From JBCCAG01 sp050331115 (GTDB lineage Bacteria; Cyanobacteriota; Cyanobacteriia; CAKZMO01): 64,000 nucleotides of DNA. The first letter of the stretch is position 1, and the number at the start of each line of letters is the position of its first letter. This document shows positions 28,012 through 37,622 of this stretch, one piece after another. The notes beneath the pieces were generated by a model. The model worked only from the letters and a program-made list of their open reading frames with translations. It had not been told where the DNA came from and did not search any database. The stretch lies in contig JBHJHD010000011.1 of the NCBI GenBank assembly GCA_050331115.1, positions 12,030 through 76,029 of the forward strand, read 5' to 3'. A program made the translations under genes and the position numbers.

Positions 28012-30345
28012 TTATATCTGCGCTGGTAACGTAATGTAAAACGTACTCCCCTCTCCAGGGACTGATTTTAGGGCAATCGAGCCGCCGTGGCGCTCAATGA
28101 TTCGTTTGACCAACGTCAGGCCAACGCCCGTTCCCCCTTTGTACTTTTTAGGGGAGTGGAGGCGCTTAAACAGCCTGAAGATATTGTTCTGGTGCTTTTC
28201 GGGAATGCCGATGCCGTTATCTTTGACGTAGAACGTCACCGTCGGCTCCGCTTCGCTGGGTTGGTGAACATTGCCACCGTCCCACAGGCCAATCTCAATC
28301 CGCTTCTGCTTGTTCTCGTTGTATTTGATGGCGTTACTGACCAAGTTGGTAAACACCTCCATAATTTGGATAGAATCCCCCAGCACAATGGGGAGCGACG
28401 GCGCTATCTGTAGCTCAAGTTCGTCTTCTGAAGACTGCGTCTGGAATAGGTCAACTATCTCTTGAAGCAGTTCTGACGTGTTGACCGGCAGCTTAGCGAT
28501 TTCAGCGCGGCCCAGCCGGGAGTAGTGCAGCAGGGAATTGATTAGGTTTTCCATCCGCTGGGTCAGCTTAGAGATCGCCTGGAGATGACTCAACCCTTCC
28601 TCATCCAGCTGTTCGGCGTAGTCTTCTAGCAAAAAGCTAGAGTAGTTGTAGATGCCGCGCAAGGGCTCTTTTAAGTCGTGGGAAGCGGCGTAGGCGAAGG
28701 AATCTAGCTCATCGTTGCTGGTCATCAGCTGGCTGTTGAGTTCGGCTATGGCGTCAGCCTGCCGCAGTACGGTCCCCACGATGGCATTCTTTAACGCATA
28801 TACGCCATCAATTTCGCAGGCCATCCAGAGTAAAGAGTTGCCGAAAACAGTCTCTTGCCAGCGCTCAAACGACTGGCGCGGAGAGAGATTTAAGCTGCCG
28901 TCGGCCATGATTTCGGCGGGCTTGTTGGGGTCCCCGGCCCAGGTTACCGACTGTATCACCTCAGGCCGGAACCAAAGAATGTAGTTCTTAGTGATGCGGG
29001 TCACAGAAAGGGCAAGGAGTCCGCTGGCGATCGCCTTGTAGTCCTCCGCAGGAGGGTATAAGTCTGGCAGCTTCTCGGTGACCAGCACATCGTCTTGAAT
29101 ATTCTCGCCCACCCAGTCAATCAGCGCCTCGACCTGCTCCTCATAGGGAGTGACGCCAATTAGCGAAAGCCCGCCATCGGTGCAGATAGCGGCTCCCTGG
29201 GCGTTGACCATCTTCAGCAGCAGCTCGCCACTACTCACCAGGCTTTTCGCGAACGAATCTTCGCTGGCGAGGCGATCGATAAGCAGCGCCTGCACCTCCT
29301 TCACGGTCATTTTGTACAGCAGGTCCTCGTTTTCCTCCTTTGCCGCTAGCTCTAGGGACATCGCCTGCCCCAAAAACTCACAGGAGGTCCGCACTTGGTA
29401 GGTGACGTAGCGGGGGCTGTCGTGGTGGCAGGCGATCAGGCCCCAAAGCGCGCCGTTTTTAATCAAGGAAATCGACATAGAGGCCTCTACCCCCATGTTC
29501 TTGAGGTATTCGACGTGGAGCGGCGACACGCTGCGCAGCACCGAGTGGCTGAGGTCTAAGGGAACCGCCGCCTCACTGCCGCCTGTCCCCCGCTGGTCTG
29601 TTTCCCGCTGGCTTATTTCCCTTTGCCGCACCAAACCCACCGGCTCATAGTTGATGTCTGGGATCAGCCGCAGCCAGTTGAGCAGGTAGAGCCGCCGGGC
29701 CGGAGCTGGAATATCTGTCGAGGGGTAGCGCAGTCCTAGGAAGGGCTCAACCGCTTCTCCTCTGCTTTCGGCCTCTACGACGCCACTCCCATCCGCTTCA
29801 AACCGGTACACCATCACTCGGTCAAACCCGGTAATGCTGCGAACGTCGTTCACCACTATCTGGCAGAGGTCCTGCAGGGTTCGCGTCCGCTGCAGTTTGG
29901 TGAGGGTTGTTTTCACCAGGCGATAAAAGTCAAAAAAGCTGGTGGTTTCGACCGCAGGGACCTTTTCAAGCTCAAAAATGACGGTTCCGCCGTGGCGGTG
30001 GGCAATACCGTCAAAGGTCAGCGCTGCCTCGGGAGCGTCAATAGCGACGGAAATTGGGTTTAGGCTTTCGAAGTCTCCGGAAAGGCAATGTCGAATTTCA
30101 TCGGCGACTTCGGTCCCCACCAGGTCATCAATCGGCGTTCCCAAAAGGGTCTCAGGGCTTCGACCCAAAAGCGCACCCGCATTTTCGCTCACCTGAACAA
30201 TTCGGTAATCGGGCTCTTCTAACACAAACAGAACGCCGTGGGGTTGAATAGCGCCAGGAATATGAACCTGTTCGCGATCGCAGTTAGTAAGGCTAACGTT
30301 CTGCGCGGTGATGACGTTGGAACGCTGTGGTGACGAGTCTGTCAT
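28012..30345 (-). CDS. cphB: Bacteriophytochrome histidine kinase (CphB/BphP type)
   Basis: 777 aa in the order PAS-GAF-PHY-HisKA-HATPase. A Cys at residue 22 (LTNCDREQVHIPGAIQPHG) is at the biliverdin attachment site of BphPs. In the GAF domain the Cph1-type chromophore Cys is replaced by Leu (RSVSPLHVEYLKNMGV, about 265), and the PASDIP motif reads RYPSTDIPAPARRLYLLN. The PHY tongue has WFRPE and SPRQSFERW. The kinase has SHDLKEPLRG with the phospho-His (about 555), an N box (NLVSNAIKYNENK) and DNGIGIP/GTGVGLTLV. It senses red/far-red light through biliverdin and phosphorylates the adjacent receiver. Confidence 0.95.
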   Translation of the reverse strand: MTDSSPQRSNVITAQNVSLTNCDREQVHIPGAIQPHGVLFVLEEPDYRIVQVSENAGALLGRSPETLLGTPIDDLVGTEVADEIRHCLSGDFESLNPISVAIDAPEAALTFDGIAHRHGGTVIFELEKVPAVETTSFFDFYRLVKTTLTKLQRTRTLQDLCQIVVNDVRSITGFDRVMVYRFEADGSGVVEAESRGEAVEPFLGLRYPSTDIPAPARRLYLLNWLRLIPDINYEPVGLVRQREISQRETDQRGTGGSEAAVPLDLSHSVLRSVSPLHVEYLKNMGVEASMSISLIKNGALWGLIACHHDSPRYVTYQVRTSCEFLGQAMSLELAAKEENEDLLYKMTVKEVQALLIDRLASEDSFAKSLVSSGELLLKMVNAQGAAICTDGGLSLIGVTPYEEQVEALIDWVGENIQDDVLVTEKLPDLYPPAEDYKAIASGLLALSVTRITKNYILWFRPEVIQSVTWAGDPNKPAEIMADGSLNLSPRQSFERWQETVFGNSLLWMACEIDGVYALKNAIVGTVLRQADAIAELNSQLMTSNDELDSFAYAASHDLKEPLRGIYNYSSFLLEDYAEQLDEEGLSHLQAISKLTQRMENLINSLLHYSRLGRAEIAKLPVNTSELLQEIVDLFQTQSSEDELELQIAPSLPIVLGDSIQIMEVFTNLVSNAIKYNENKQKRIEIGLWDGGNVHQPSEAEPTVTFYVKDNGIGIPEKHQNNIFRLFKRLHSPKKYKGGTGVGLTLVKRIIERHGGSIALKSVPGEGSTFYITLPAQI

Positions 30346-30543
30346 AGATAGATAATCGACAACTTAGGAAATATGGGGACGCTGGAGAGGGTCGCCGCAG
30401 CCAGTGAGCTAGCGCAAACCCGACCGGGATTAGCAGGCTGCTGTGGCTCGCAGCGGAGTCGGAATGGCGCTAGGTCAAAAACCAGACACCTATTCTAGAT
30501 CGAGTATTCCCAAGATGTCGCCTTGCCTAAGGCCATAGGGCCA

Positions 30544-30595
30544 AACAGCCCCCACAGATAGCCCTCACAGATAGCTCTCACAGGTAGCCCTCACA
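30544..30595. repeat. 13-bp tandem repeat spanning the STAND gene's stop codon
   Basis: Four units of a 13-mer (GATAGCCCTCACA and variants) lie at 30544-30556, 30557-30569, 30570-30582 and 30583-30595. The stop codon of the minus-strand STAND/WD40 gene (30578-30580) is inside the third unit. Since 13 is not a multiple of 3, loss or gain of a unit would shift the frame at the C-terminus. Confidence 0.8.
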
Positions 30596-33500
30596 AATGG
30601 TGCGATCGCTTTCAGCCACCTCGGTACTGTAGCGCAGGTAGCCGTTGAGCCAGCGGCAGCCGTCCATCAGCAGCTCGCTAAGGCTAGACTCGTTTTGCAG
30701 CGACGGAGCCGGGCGACCGTTGAGGTTGAACTCAAACAGCGGCTCGACCCTATCTGAATGGCTCATCAGCACGGCCATATCCCAGCCCCGCACACAGCCT
30801 CCTTCTTCCACCACCACCAGCATCTCGCCGTCGACAGAGACCTTGGCGTAGCAAATAGGCGATCGCTGCGCTCTCAAAACCCGCATGGCGCTGCCGTCCC
30901 GGCGCCACAGGCGTACCGTACGGTCGGCGCTGTAGGACAAAATGCAGCGCCCGTCTGGCGTAAAGCGCACCCCCCGCACCCGCGCTTCGTGGCCGCGAAA
31001 AGTTTTCAGCAGCGTGCCGTGCCGATGCCAGAGCTTCACGGTACCGTCGGCGCTTGCGGAGGCAAACTGCTGTCCGCTGGGGCTAAACTGCACGTCTAAG
31101 ACTCGGGCGTCGTGACCCTGCAGCGTTGCGATTGGGTCGCCGGCAGTCCGCCAGAGGTGCACCGTGCGCCCGCTAGCCGCCGCAATCTGATCGCCAGCAG
31201 GGCTCATGCTCACCCCCATGATGCGAGCGCCATGGCCGTAGAGAGAGGCCACTAGCGAGCCGTCTAGCCGCCACAGCCGCAGAATGCGATCGTTGCCGGC
31301 GGAGATCAGCAGCTGGCCATCGGGGCTGAAGCTGACGTGACGTATGCCGTTGTAGTGCTCATCAAACACCTGCAGCAGCGAGCCGTCCCGTCGCCACAGC
31401 CGAACGGTTTGGTCGTTACTTGCCGAGGCAATTAGAGTGCCGTCGGGGCTAGTGCTAACGCTGCGCACCAGGTCTTCATGGCCGTGGAAGGTGCGCACCA
31501 GCTCACCGTTGAGCTGCCACAGCTTTACGGTGCCGTCTTCCCCAGCAGTGGCCAAATGCCTATCGGCGCTCAGGCTGGCGTCGAGTACCCGGTGGCGGTG
31601 GCCCTGATCCACATACAGCCCTAGCCCGTCCAGTCCCCACAGGCGAATGGTTCGGTCTTCCCCCGCGGTGGCCAGCCGCCGCCCGTCTAGGCTGAAGCCT
31701 AAACCGTAGACCGAGCTGCCGTGTCCCCGAAACTGAACGATAGTTTGACCTTGAGTATCGCACAGCCGCACCGTGCGATCGGCGCTGGTGAGGGCAAGCA
31801 GCTGGTTGTCGGGGCTAAAGCAGACGCCGTAGCCCGTAGCGCCATGCTGGTGGAGGGTACTGATAAGAGCGCCGTCCGGAGTCCAGACCTTTACGGTGCC
31901 GTCTTCCCCGGTAGAGACCAACATCTGGCCGTCGACGCTGTAGGTGACGCTGAAGACGCGGCCCTCGTGGCCCTTGATCTCTGCAAGCAGCGTCCCTGAA
32001 CAGTGCCAGAGGCGAATTTTTCCGCCGTCGCAGGCGGTGGCCAGCACGCTGCCGTCGGGGCTGAAGCTGACGTTATAGATGGCGACACCGCGCCGGAACA
32101 CCCTCAAGGACTCTCCCCGAATATTCCACAAGCGCAGCACCCCGTCTTCTCCGCCGCTGGCCAGCGTGCTGCCGTCAGGACTAAAACAGACGCTAAAAAT
32201 GCGATCGCTATGGCCCTTGAGGGTCCGCACCGGCACCCCATCCCGCCGCCACAGCCGCACCGTGCGATCGGCGCTGACGGAGGCCAGCAGGGTGCCGTCA
32301 GGGCTAAACTTCACGCTATGCACCTGGTCACGGTGACCGGTACAGACCGTGACCGCTTCTCCCTCGGGGGTCCACAGCCGCACGGTGTGGTCTGCGCTAG
32401 CGGACGCCAGGACCTGACCATCGGGGCTAAATTCGACGTCGAACACGGAGGCGGTATGGCCTGAGAAGCGGTTTACCTCTCGAATCTGGTTGAGGGTGTG
32501 CCACAGCCGCTCCCGCGTCTGCCGCTGGATGGCGCTTACGACGGCGTCGCCTGCGACATGACTGGCTGTATTGATGCTGGCCGTGTTATTAGCCGTACTA
32601 TTGGCTGCGCTGCTCGCTGTGGGCGTAAGCGCCAGGAGCTTGCGTCCGGCTTTGACGCTAGAGAGCAGCGCCCCGAGGTGGTCGTGGGAGAGCAGCAGCG
32701 CTTGGGACAGGGCGTTGAGCACCTTGATTTCCGCCAGCTCGGCGCGGCGGCGCTCCTGCTGTTCTTTATGGAGAGTCTGCTTGAGCTGGGCTTTGGTCTG
32801 CTTTAGCTCAGTGAGCAGCTCTGGGGTTTGCTCCTGGCGGATGAAGGGCACCAGGTAGTCGTGGACCAGCTGGTAGTAGCGGATAGAGGCGCTGGGCAGC
32901 TCAAACACCAGACCCGCCCCGACCAGGATGCGTAGCACCGGAGCCAAGCGATCCTTATCGACCTCGGCTTCTTCCGCCAGTTCGGTGCGGGTTTTGAGGG
33001 GGCGGGTGCCCTGCTCTTCGGTGAGGAAGTAGAGGAGCTGCTTGGCTAACTGCTGATTTTCTGGACCACAGTTTTCTACCGCCGCATCCACGTACCGCCG
33101 CACCAGCTCGGTTTTCGGTCCGCGATCGCGGTAGGCCTGGAGCGTCGTAATGTCTTCTACCTGCATCTGTGCCCCCACGATCTGCAGCTCGATGGGGCTC
33201 ACCTGATTGAGCTCCTGGGCTAGGTCGTCCACCAGCGCGTCGATCAGGTCGGGCTCTAGGGAGAAGGGGGTACGTTCGGTGAGCCGGTAGATTACCGATT
33301 TCGCCTCCTCCCGCGAGAAGTTGCCGATGTAGTAGAGAATCTGTTGGTCGAGAATGTTGTTGTTGACTACATCTAAGCTAATGAAGCGGGTGATCTCCAG
33401 CAGGGAGTGGAGATAATCTTCCCGCAGGGACAAAATTACCTTGACGTAAGGAATGTCGAGGCAGGCTTTCAAAAACAGGTAGAATTCCCGGCGCTGGTGG

Positions 33501-35398
33501 GGGCGCTTGCAGGCCGAGTAGAACTCCTCAAACTGATCGAAGATCACAACTGTGGTTAGGTTGCGCTCATCGTTGCCGGCCAGCTGCCCTAGGGTGCTCA
33601 ACTCAGGCTCGTCCTCCAGGGGGATGCGCTGCTCCCCCAGCGCCTGGAGCAGCGCCTCATGAAGGTTCTCCCGCCAATCCGTGTAGACCTGCAGCAGCAC
33701 CGGCAGCGTTTCCCGAGAGCCGATGGTGCTGCGCTCTAGGGTCGGGATCAGTCCGGCGACCAAAATTGAGCTTTTACCCACTCCGGACTGCCCATAGAGC
33801 ACCGTCAGTCGGTTGTCGTTGCGCCCCAGACGGTTGACCAGACGGTCAATGTCGGCTTGCCGCCCCGACGCCGCCAGCTCATGCACTCCATAGCGAGTGG
33901 GGGGGTGGGCGATCGCTGGGTTGGTGACCGGCTGCTTGGGCTGCAGCCGCGTCGCCCCCAGAAAGGCCCGAAAGCCAAACTGATATTCGATGGAGCGGCG
34001 GTTCTGGCGAATCTTAAAGGCTTTGAGATACTGCTGCTGATGAAAGTAGACCCGGCGCAGCTGGTTGAGGATGCGGATATACAGCTCCGGGTCGTACTGG
34101 GGATTAGTCTCCCGCCGCGCCTTTTCTAGGCTTTCGATGGCGGGCTGGGGCTTCTGCAGCGCCAGCAGCGCCCTGGCCTGAGCCAACAAATACCACCCCT
34201 GGTGAAAGGACCGCTCCCACGCCCGGTCGACCTTCTGCTCGTGGGTCAGGTCTGGCTCCGGCAATAAGGCCTGCTCTAGAGTCGCGATCGCCCGGTCTGC
34301 CACAGCTTTAGCCTCGTGCCAGTCTTCCTGGGCCAGGGCCACCTCGCTGAGGAACCCGTAGGCCCGCGCCAGCCGAAACGGCTGCCGATAGTAACGCTGC
34401 AGGGCCACGGCCCGCTGGGCCACCTGGTCGAGCTCGTCCCACCGCTTTAGCCGCTGCAGCACCTCGCCTAAGGCGTTGATGAACTTGGCCGTGCACTCTG
34501 GGTGGTGGGCGGCCTCAAAGACGCCGATGCAGCGCTGGAAGTAGCTCCGGGCTCGCTCACAGGAGCGCTTATGCTCCAGGCGGTTTTGCTCAGCCCAGGT
34601 GCGCCACAGCAGCCCCAAGCTATAGAGCAAGCAGCCCTGCCGCCGCCAGTCGTCCGTCTGCTGCCAAAAGTCTAGGCTGCGGCTGTAGCGCTCCTCAGCT
34701 TCTGAGAGCTTCTGGGTGGCGTAGGCCTCTCGCCCCAGCAAAAAGTCCAGACTGGCCTCTAGCTCAGGCTCTACCACCACCTGCCGCCGTCCTAAGTCCC
34801 GCAGCGCCGCCATCAGCTCCGCCTCGTAGCGGCTGCCGAAAATGTCGGTATTGCTCAAAAAAGGTCCTACCCCTGCCTTCAAAACCTGCTCAAAGAGCTG
34901 CTCTTCCCCGTGCTTTAGGGCGTCGAGAAGCTGGGCAGTGGCGGGCTGAAAATCGATGGTGGTGGCCCAGCTTTGAAAATCAGGCGCGAGCCGAATCATC
35001 TGCCGCAGTACGTCGTCGTTTACCCAAATGATTAGGGGGAAGGGGAAGCACTTACGAAATTCATCCCGCACCTGGTTCGCGGACTTCAACAGCTGGTCGA
35101 GGTGGGCTACCGACTCTAGCCCGGTCACCATCAGCGCCTGGGGCGAGCCGCTGTGGGCGATCGCCTCCTGAATTGCGGTCAGCACCGTATGGTCCCCAAG
35201 CTTCAGGTGCACCGTGCTCACCGGCAGAGGGGAGGCCCGGCAGATCCAGTCCACCATGGTGTGCTGCAGGTCGGCGTAGTTGCAGTGGGCCAGCACCAGA
35301 GAGAACTCCTCCGGCGCTAAATCCACCACGCGCACAATCTTATTGACGGCCTGCCAATTGTGGCGATCAGCTTCCACTATAGACTCGAGGCTAGCCAT
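30578..35398 (-). CDS. STAND NTPase with TPR-like region and 14 WD40 repeats
   Basis: 1606 aa from ATG 35398, which has AGGAGG 8 bases upstream and lies inside the end of the upstream AAA gene (22-base overlap). Residues 1-180 are an unrecognised alpha/beta domain (LVLAHCNYADLQHTMVDW, LMVTGLESVAHLDQLL). Residues about 190-480 are helical TPR-like. An nSTAND-type NTPase follows: Walker A YGQSGVGKSSILVAG (about 532-546), Walker B VVIFDQFEEFY, sensor LSLREDYLHSL and a winged-helix-like part ending YYQLVHDYLVPFI. A coiled coil leads to 14 WD40 repeats (about 975-1560), enough for two seven-bladed propellers. STAND proteins are signal-triggered switches. No effector domain is recognised, so the N-terminal domain or the partner ATPase may be the output. 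Confidence 0.93.
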   Translation of the reverse strand: MASLESIVEADRHNWQAVNKIVRVVDLAPEEFSLVLAHCNYADLQHTMVDWICRASPLPVSTVHLKLGDHTVLTAIQEAIAHSGSPQALMVTGLESVAHLDQLLKSANQVRDEFRKCFPFPLIIWVNDDVLRQMIRLAPDFQSWATTIDFQPATAQLLDALKHGEEQLFEQVLKAGVGPFLSNTDIFGSRYEAELMAALRDLGRRQVVVEPELEASLDFLLGREAYATQKLSEAEERYSRSLDFWQQTDDWRRQGCLLYSLGLLWRTWAEQNRLEHKRSCERARSYFQRCIGVFEAAHHPECTAKFINALGEVLQRLKRWDELDQVAQRAVALQRYYRQPFRLARAYGFLSEVALAQEDWHEAKAVADRAIATLEQALLPEPDLTHEQKVDRAWERSFHQGWYLLAQARALLALQKPQPAIESLEKARRETNPQYDPELYIRILNQLRRVYFHQQQYLKAFKIRQNRRSIEYQFGFRAFLGATRLQPKQPVTNPAIAHPPTRYGVHELAASGRQADIDRLVNRLGRNDNRLTVLYGQSGVGKSSILVAGLIPTLERSTIGSRETLPVLLQVYTDWRENLHEALLQALGEQRIPLEDEPELSTLGQLAGNDERNLTTVVIFDQFEEFYSACKRPHQRREFYLFLKACLDIPYVKVILSLREDYLHSLLEITRFISLDVVNNNILDQQILYYIGNFSREEAKSVIYRLTERTPFSLEPDLIDALVDDLAQELNQVSPIELQIVGAQMQVEDITTLQAYRDRGPKTELVRRYVDAAVENCGPENQQLAKQLLYFLTEEQGTRPLKTRTELAEEAEVDKDRLAPVLRILVGAGLVFELPSASIRYYQLVHDYLVPFIRQEQTPELLTELKQTKAQLKQTLHKEQQERRRAELAEIKVLNALSQALLLSHDHLGALLSSVKAGRKLLALTPTASSAANSTANNTASINTASHVAGDAVVSAIQRQTRERLWHTLNQIREVNRFSGHTASVFDVEFSPDGQVLASASADHTVRLWTPEGEAVTVCTGHRDQVHSVKFSPDGTLLASVSADRTVRLWRRDGVPVRTLKGHSDRIFSVCFSPDGSTLASGGEDGVLRLWNIRGESLRVFRRGVAIYNVSFSPDGSVLATACDGGKIRLWHCSGTLLAEIKGHEGRVFSVTYSVDGQMLVSTGEDGTVKVWTPDGALISTLHQHGATGYGVCFSPDNQLLALTSADRTVRLCDTQGQTIVQFRGHGSSVYGLGFSLDGRRLATAGEDRTIRLWGLDGLGLYVDQGHRHRVLDASLSADRHLATAGEDGTVKLWQLNGELVRTFHGHEDLVRSVSTSPDGTLIASASNDQTVRLWRRDGSLLQVFDEHYNGIRHVSFSPDGQLLISAGNDRILRLWRLDGSLVASLYGHGARIMGVSMSPAGDQIAAASGRTVHLWRTAGDPIATLQGHDARVLDVQFSPSGQQFASASADGTVKLWHRHGTLLKTFRGHEARVRGVRFTPDGRCILSYSADRTVRLWRRDGSAMRVLRAQRSPICYAKVSVDGEMLVVVEEGGCVRGWDMAVLMSHSDRVEPLFEFNLNGRPAPSLQNESSLSELLMDGCRWLNGYLRYSTEVAESDRTICEGYL

Positions 35399-36699
35399 GC
35401 CTGCACCTCCTGGGTTTCGGCCAGGATGGGGTTGATGTCGTTCCACAGCTGGCCGTTGTGACGGTACTCAAACACAAACAGGCTGCGCAGCAGCAGCTTA
35501 TAGGCCTCTTCGCCCCGTACGTCCTGGCGCTGCTGCATAATTTTTTGCAGCAGGGGCCACTCATCCCCAGTGATCGCTAGGCTAAGCTCGTTGCGGCGCT
35601 GGGCGATGATGCTCTCTAGGCAGGCCTGGGAGATGGGCGGGTCCTCTTGCTGTAGGCAGCGGTTGAGCAGCACCAGCAGGTTGCGCACGTGGCCGCCGCT
35701 GATGCTGCAGAGTCGATTGAGGGTGTCAATGTGATCGAATACGTCTAGAACGTGATCTAAACGCTCCTGGGGGGGGCTGTTGGGAAAGGCCCTTGCCAGC
35801 ACCATCTGTCGCAGCAGCGCCATTCCCGGTTCGCAGGGCTGGCCACTCGGCAGCTTCACCGGCACCATGGGCAGCACCTTGGGGTCAACGCCAAACCGAT
35901 TGATTAGCCGGCCCAGCTCATTGGAGAACACCAGCACCAGGGGAATGGTGTACACTACGTGGCAGTTAAGCTGCTTTAGCTGGTCCCCCCGGTCTACAAA
36001 CAGATACTCCGGCTGCGATCGCCCCGAGGGCTTCAGGGAGCTGTCCACCCGGTCTAGGTTATCCACAATTACCACCAGACCTCGTCGACCGCGCTTTTTC
36101 AGCTCCTGGTTGGCGCGGGTAAACAGCTCGGCGTTGATGGCCTCTAGAATGCTGCTGGTGCGGGGCTCTAAATACTGCCGCAGGCGATCGCGCAGCCGGG
36201 GGCTCTCCCGAGTCTGGGCGGTGATTTTACCAATACCCAAGGATAGCTCGGCCTCTACGTCGAGGCTCACCGGAGTCTTTAGAAAAGCCGAAACCTCCTC
36301 AAACAGGCTGGCGAAGTAGCGGGGCCGCAGGTGAATGTCAATGGCCTCTAGGCTGCCGCTCACCCGCTGAGCAATGGCCAACAGAATGTCGGTGACGTCG
36401 ATATCCGCTAGGTCAAGGTCACGGCTCGATTCAAAATAGACCGTGTGGAAGCCTTCATCCTCTAGCTCTGCCTTCAGCCGCAGCAGCTCTGTAGATTTTC
36501 CGCAGCCGATGTGGCCCGTGAACAATTGGCAGGTCGGTTCGTCAGTAGCGAGTATGGTAATCATGCGGCGCAGCTCACGGATGAGATCGCTGCCGCGCAC
36601 TGGAGAAAAGTCGATGTAGTATTTCCGATCCTTTGGATCTTCAACTTTCAGCGTTCTGGTCGGATTACAGGCCCTATAGAAGCGGCGTAGATCCAGCAC
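35377..36699 (-). CDS. AAA-type P-loop ATPase, partner of the STAND/WD40 protein
   Basis: 440 aa from a GTG at 36699, chosen because AGGAGC lies six bases upstream; the longer frame to 36747 has no such site. Walker A is GHIGCGKSTELLRLK (about residues 62-76), Walker B is GLVVIVDNLDRV (about 208-219), and VVYTIPLVLVFSNE looks like a sensor-1 strand. A KAP/AAA-like helical region follows with GGHVRNLLVLLNRCL (about 360-374), and the C-terminus (LLRSLFVFEYRHNGQLW) resembles a winged helix. Its stop overlaps the STAND start by 22 bases, so translation is coupled and the products likely act together. No nuclease or protease motif is visible. Confidence 0.88.
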   Translation of the reverse strand: MLDLRRFYRACNPTRTLKVEDPKDRKYYIDFSPVRGSDLIRELRRMITILATDEPTCQLFTGHIGCGKSTELLRLKAELEDEGFHTVYFESSRDLDLADIDVTDILLAIAQRVSGSLEAIDIHLRPRYFASLFEEVSAFLKTPVSLDVEAELSLGIGKITAQTRESPRLRDRLRQYLEPRTSSILEAINAELFTRANQELKKRGRRGLVVIVDNLDRVDSSLKPSGRSQPEYLFVDRGDQLKQLNCHVVYTIPLVLVFSNELGRLINRFGVDPKVLPMVPVKLPSGQPCEPGMALLRQMVLARAFPNSPPQERLDHVLDVFDHIDTLNRLCSISGGHVRNLLVLLNRCLQQEDPPISQACLESIIAQRRNELSLAITGDEWPLLQKIMQQRQDVRGEEAYKLLLRSLFVFEYRHNGQLWNDINPILAETQEVQAWLASSL

Positions 36700-36988
36700 G
36701 ATGGTGCTCCTAACGGATAAGACGAGTACGTACGAGGCTCCATTCAAGTGTGCCTTGCCTTCCCCCTGACTGTGTATTACCCGACGGGGTCATACCGACC
36801 TGAGGGCTGGGGGAAAATCTAGACGGGCCCCGCTTACTTACTATAGTTACCGGGCTCCCCCTAGGTAACCGGGTTAAACGGACGCTATCCAATTTGACCA
36901 CTCCCGCAGCTGGTCCGCTGCTTTAGCCTTACGGGCGATTGCTGCTATCGCGGCATCGGCTCATCTCGCAGTAGATCGCTTTAACTCA

Positions 36989-37528
36989 CTACTGGGTGAG
37001 CTGCCCCAGATTCTCGTAAATCTCCTCAATCGCACAGGTAAACCCAATGCTGGCAAACTCAACCTGCTCCCCAGCCCTATAGACTTGAGGTACCCATAAA
37101 CTATCCGACTTCCGCTGGAACCGCTCAACCAAAACCTGCTTTTGGTGAACCAGCACGTACTCTTCCAGTTCCAAAATCGATTGATAGTCAGAGAACTTAT
37201 CGCCCCGCTCGCGCAGCGTCTCCGAGAGAGAATCGAAGGCCTCAGTTAAGTCTGACAGTACCTCTATAATCAGCTTTGGATGCAGAATGAAATCCTCGCT
37301 AGAGCTGCGATCGCGAGCATCACAGGTCACCGCCAAATCTGAGTAATAGAACAGATTCAAAGGCGGTAGCCGCACCTTCATATCGACCGAATAGGCGATA
37401 CAGCTCGACCCGCGTAGGTGATTCACCAGCAGCGCCGAGAGGTTGCCCGTAATGATTACATGGGCTTTATTTACCCCGGCCATTGCCACAAGCTGACCCT
37501 GCAGGTATTCGTGCTTAATCAAACTCAC
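36989..37528 (-). CDS. Uma2 family (DUF820) endonuclease-like protein, 5' end apparently damaged
   Basis: 179 aa if translation starts at the GTG at 37528. Uma2 features: EYLQGQLVAMAG, YSDLAVTCDARD (usual YPD), LIIEVLSDLTEAFD, GDKFSDYQSI and EYVLVHQ, a PD-(D/E)XK nuclease-like core. The same frame continues upstream as AYFTPKEYLEIERVSLIKHE, the normal Uma2 N-terminus, but reaches a stop without a start codon. An ATG at 37567-37569 sits just where one is expected but is one base out of frame, as if a base were deleted right after it. Uma2 genes are numerous in cyanobacteria and of unclear role. It may be a pseudogene or a shortened protein. Confidence 0.75.
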   Translation of the reverse strand: MSLIKHEYLQGQLVAMAGVNKAHVIITGNLSALLVNHLRGSSCIAYSVDMKVRLPPLNLFYYSDLAVTCDARDRSSSEDFILHPKLIIEVLSDLTEAFDSLSETLRERGDKFSDYQSILELEEYVLVHQKQVLVERFQRKSDSLWVPQVYRAGEQVEFASIGFTCAIEEIYENLGQLTQ

Positions 37529-37622
37529 CCGCTCAATCTCTAGGTACTCTTTAGGGGTGAAGTACGCATGGCGCTTGCTTGACGTTATTGTTCAACCTAG
37601 CTTGACTTCACTGCGCTCGATG

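Noticed and set aside
30578..32460. DNA-level repeats with a period near 120 bases
   Set aside because: Explained by the WD40 repeats of the STAND protein, not a CRISPR array or satellite.
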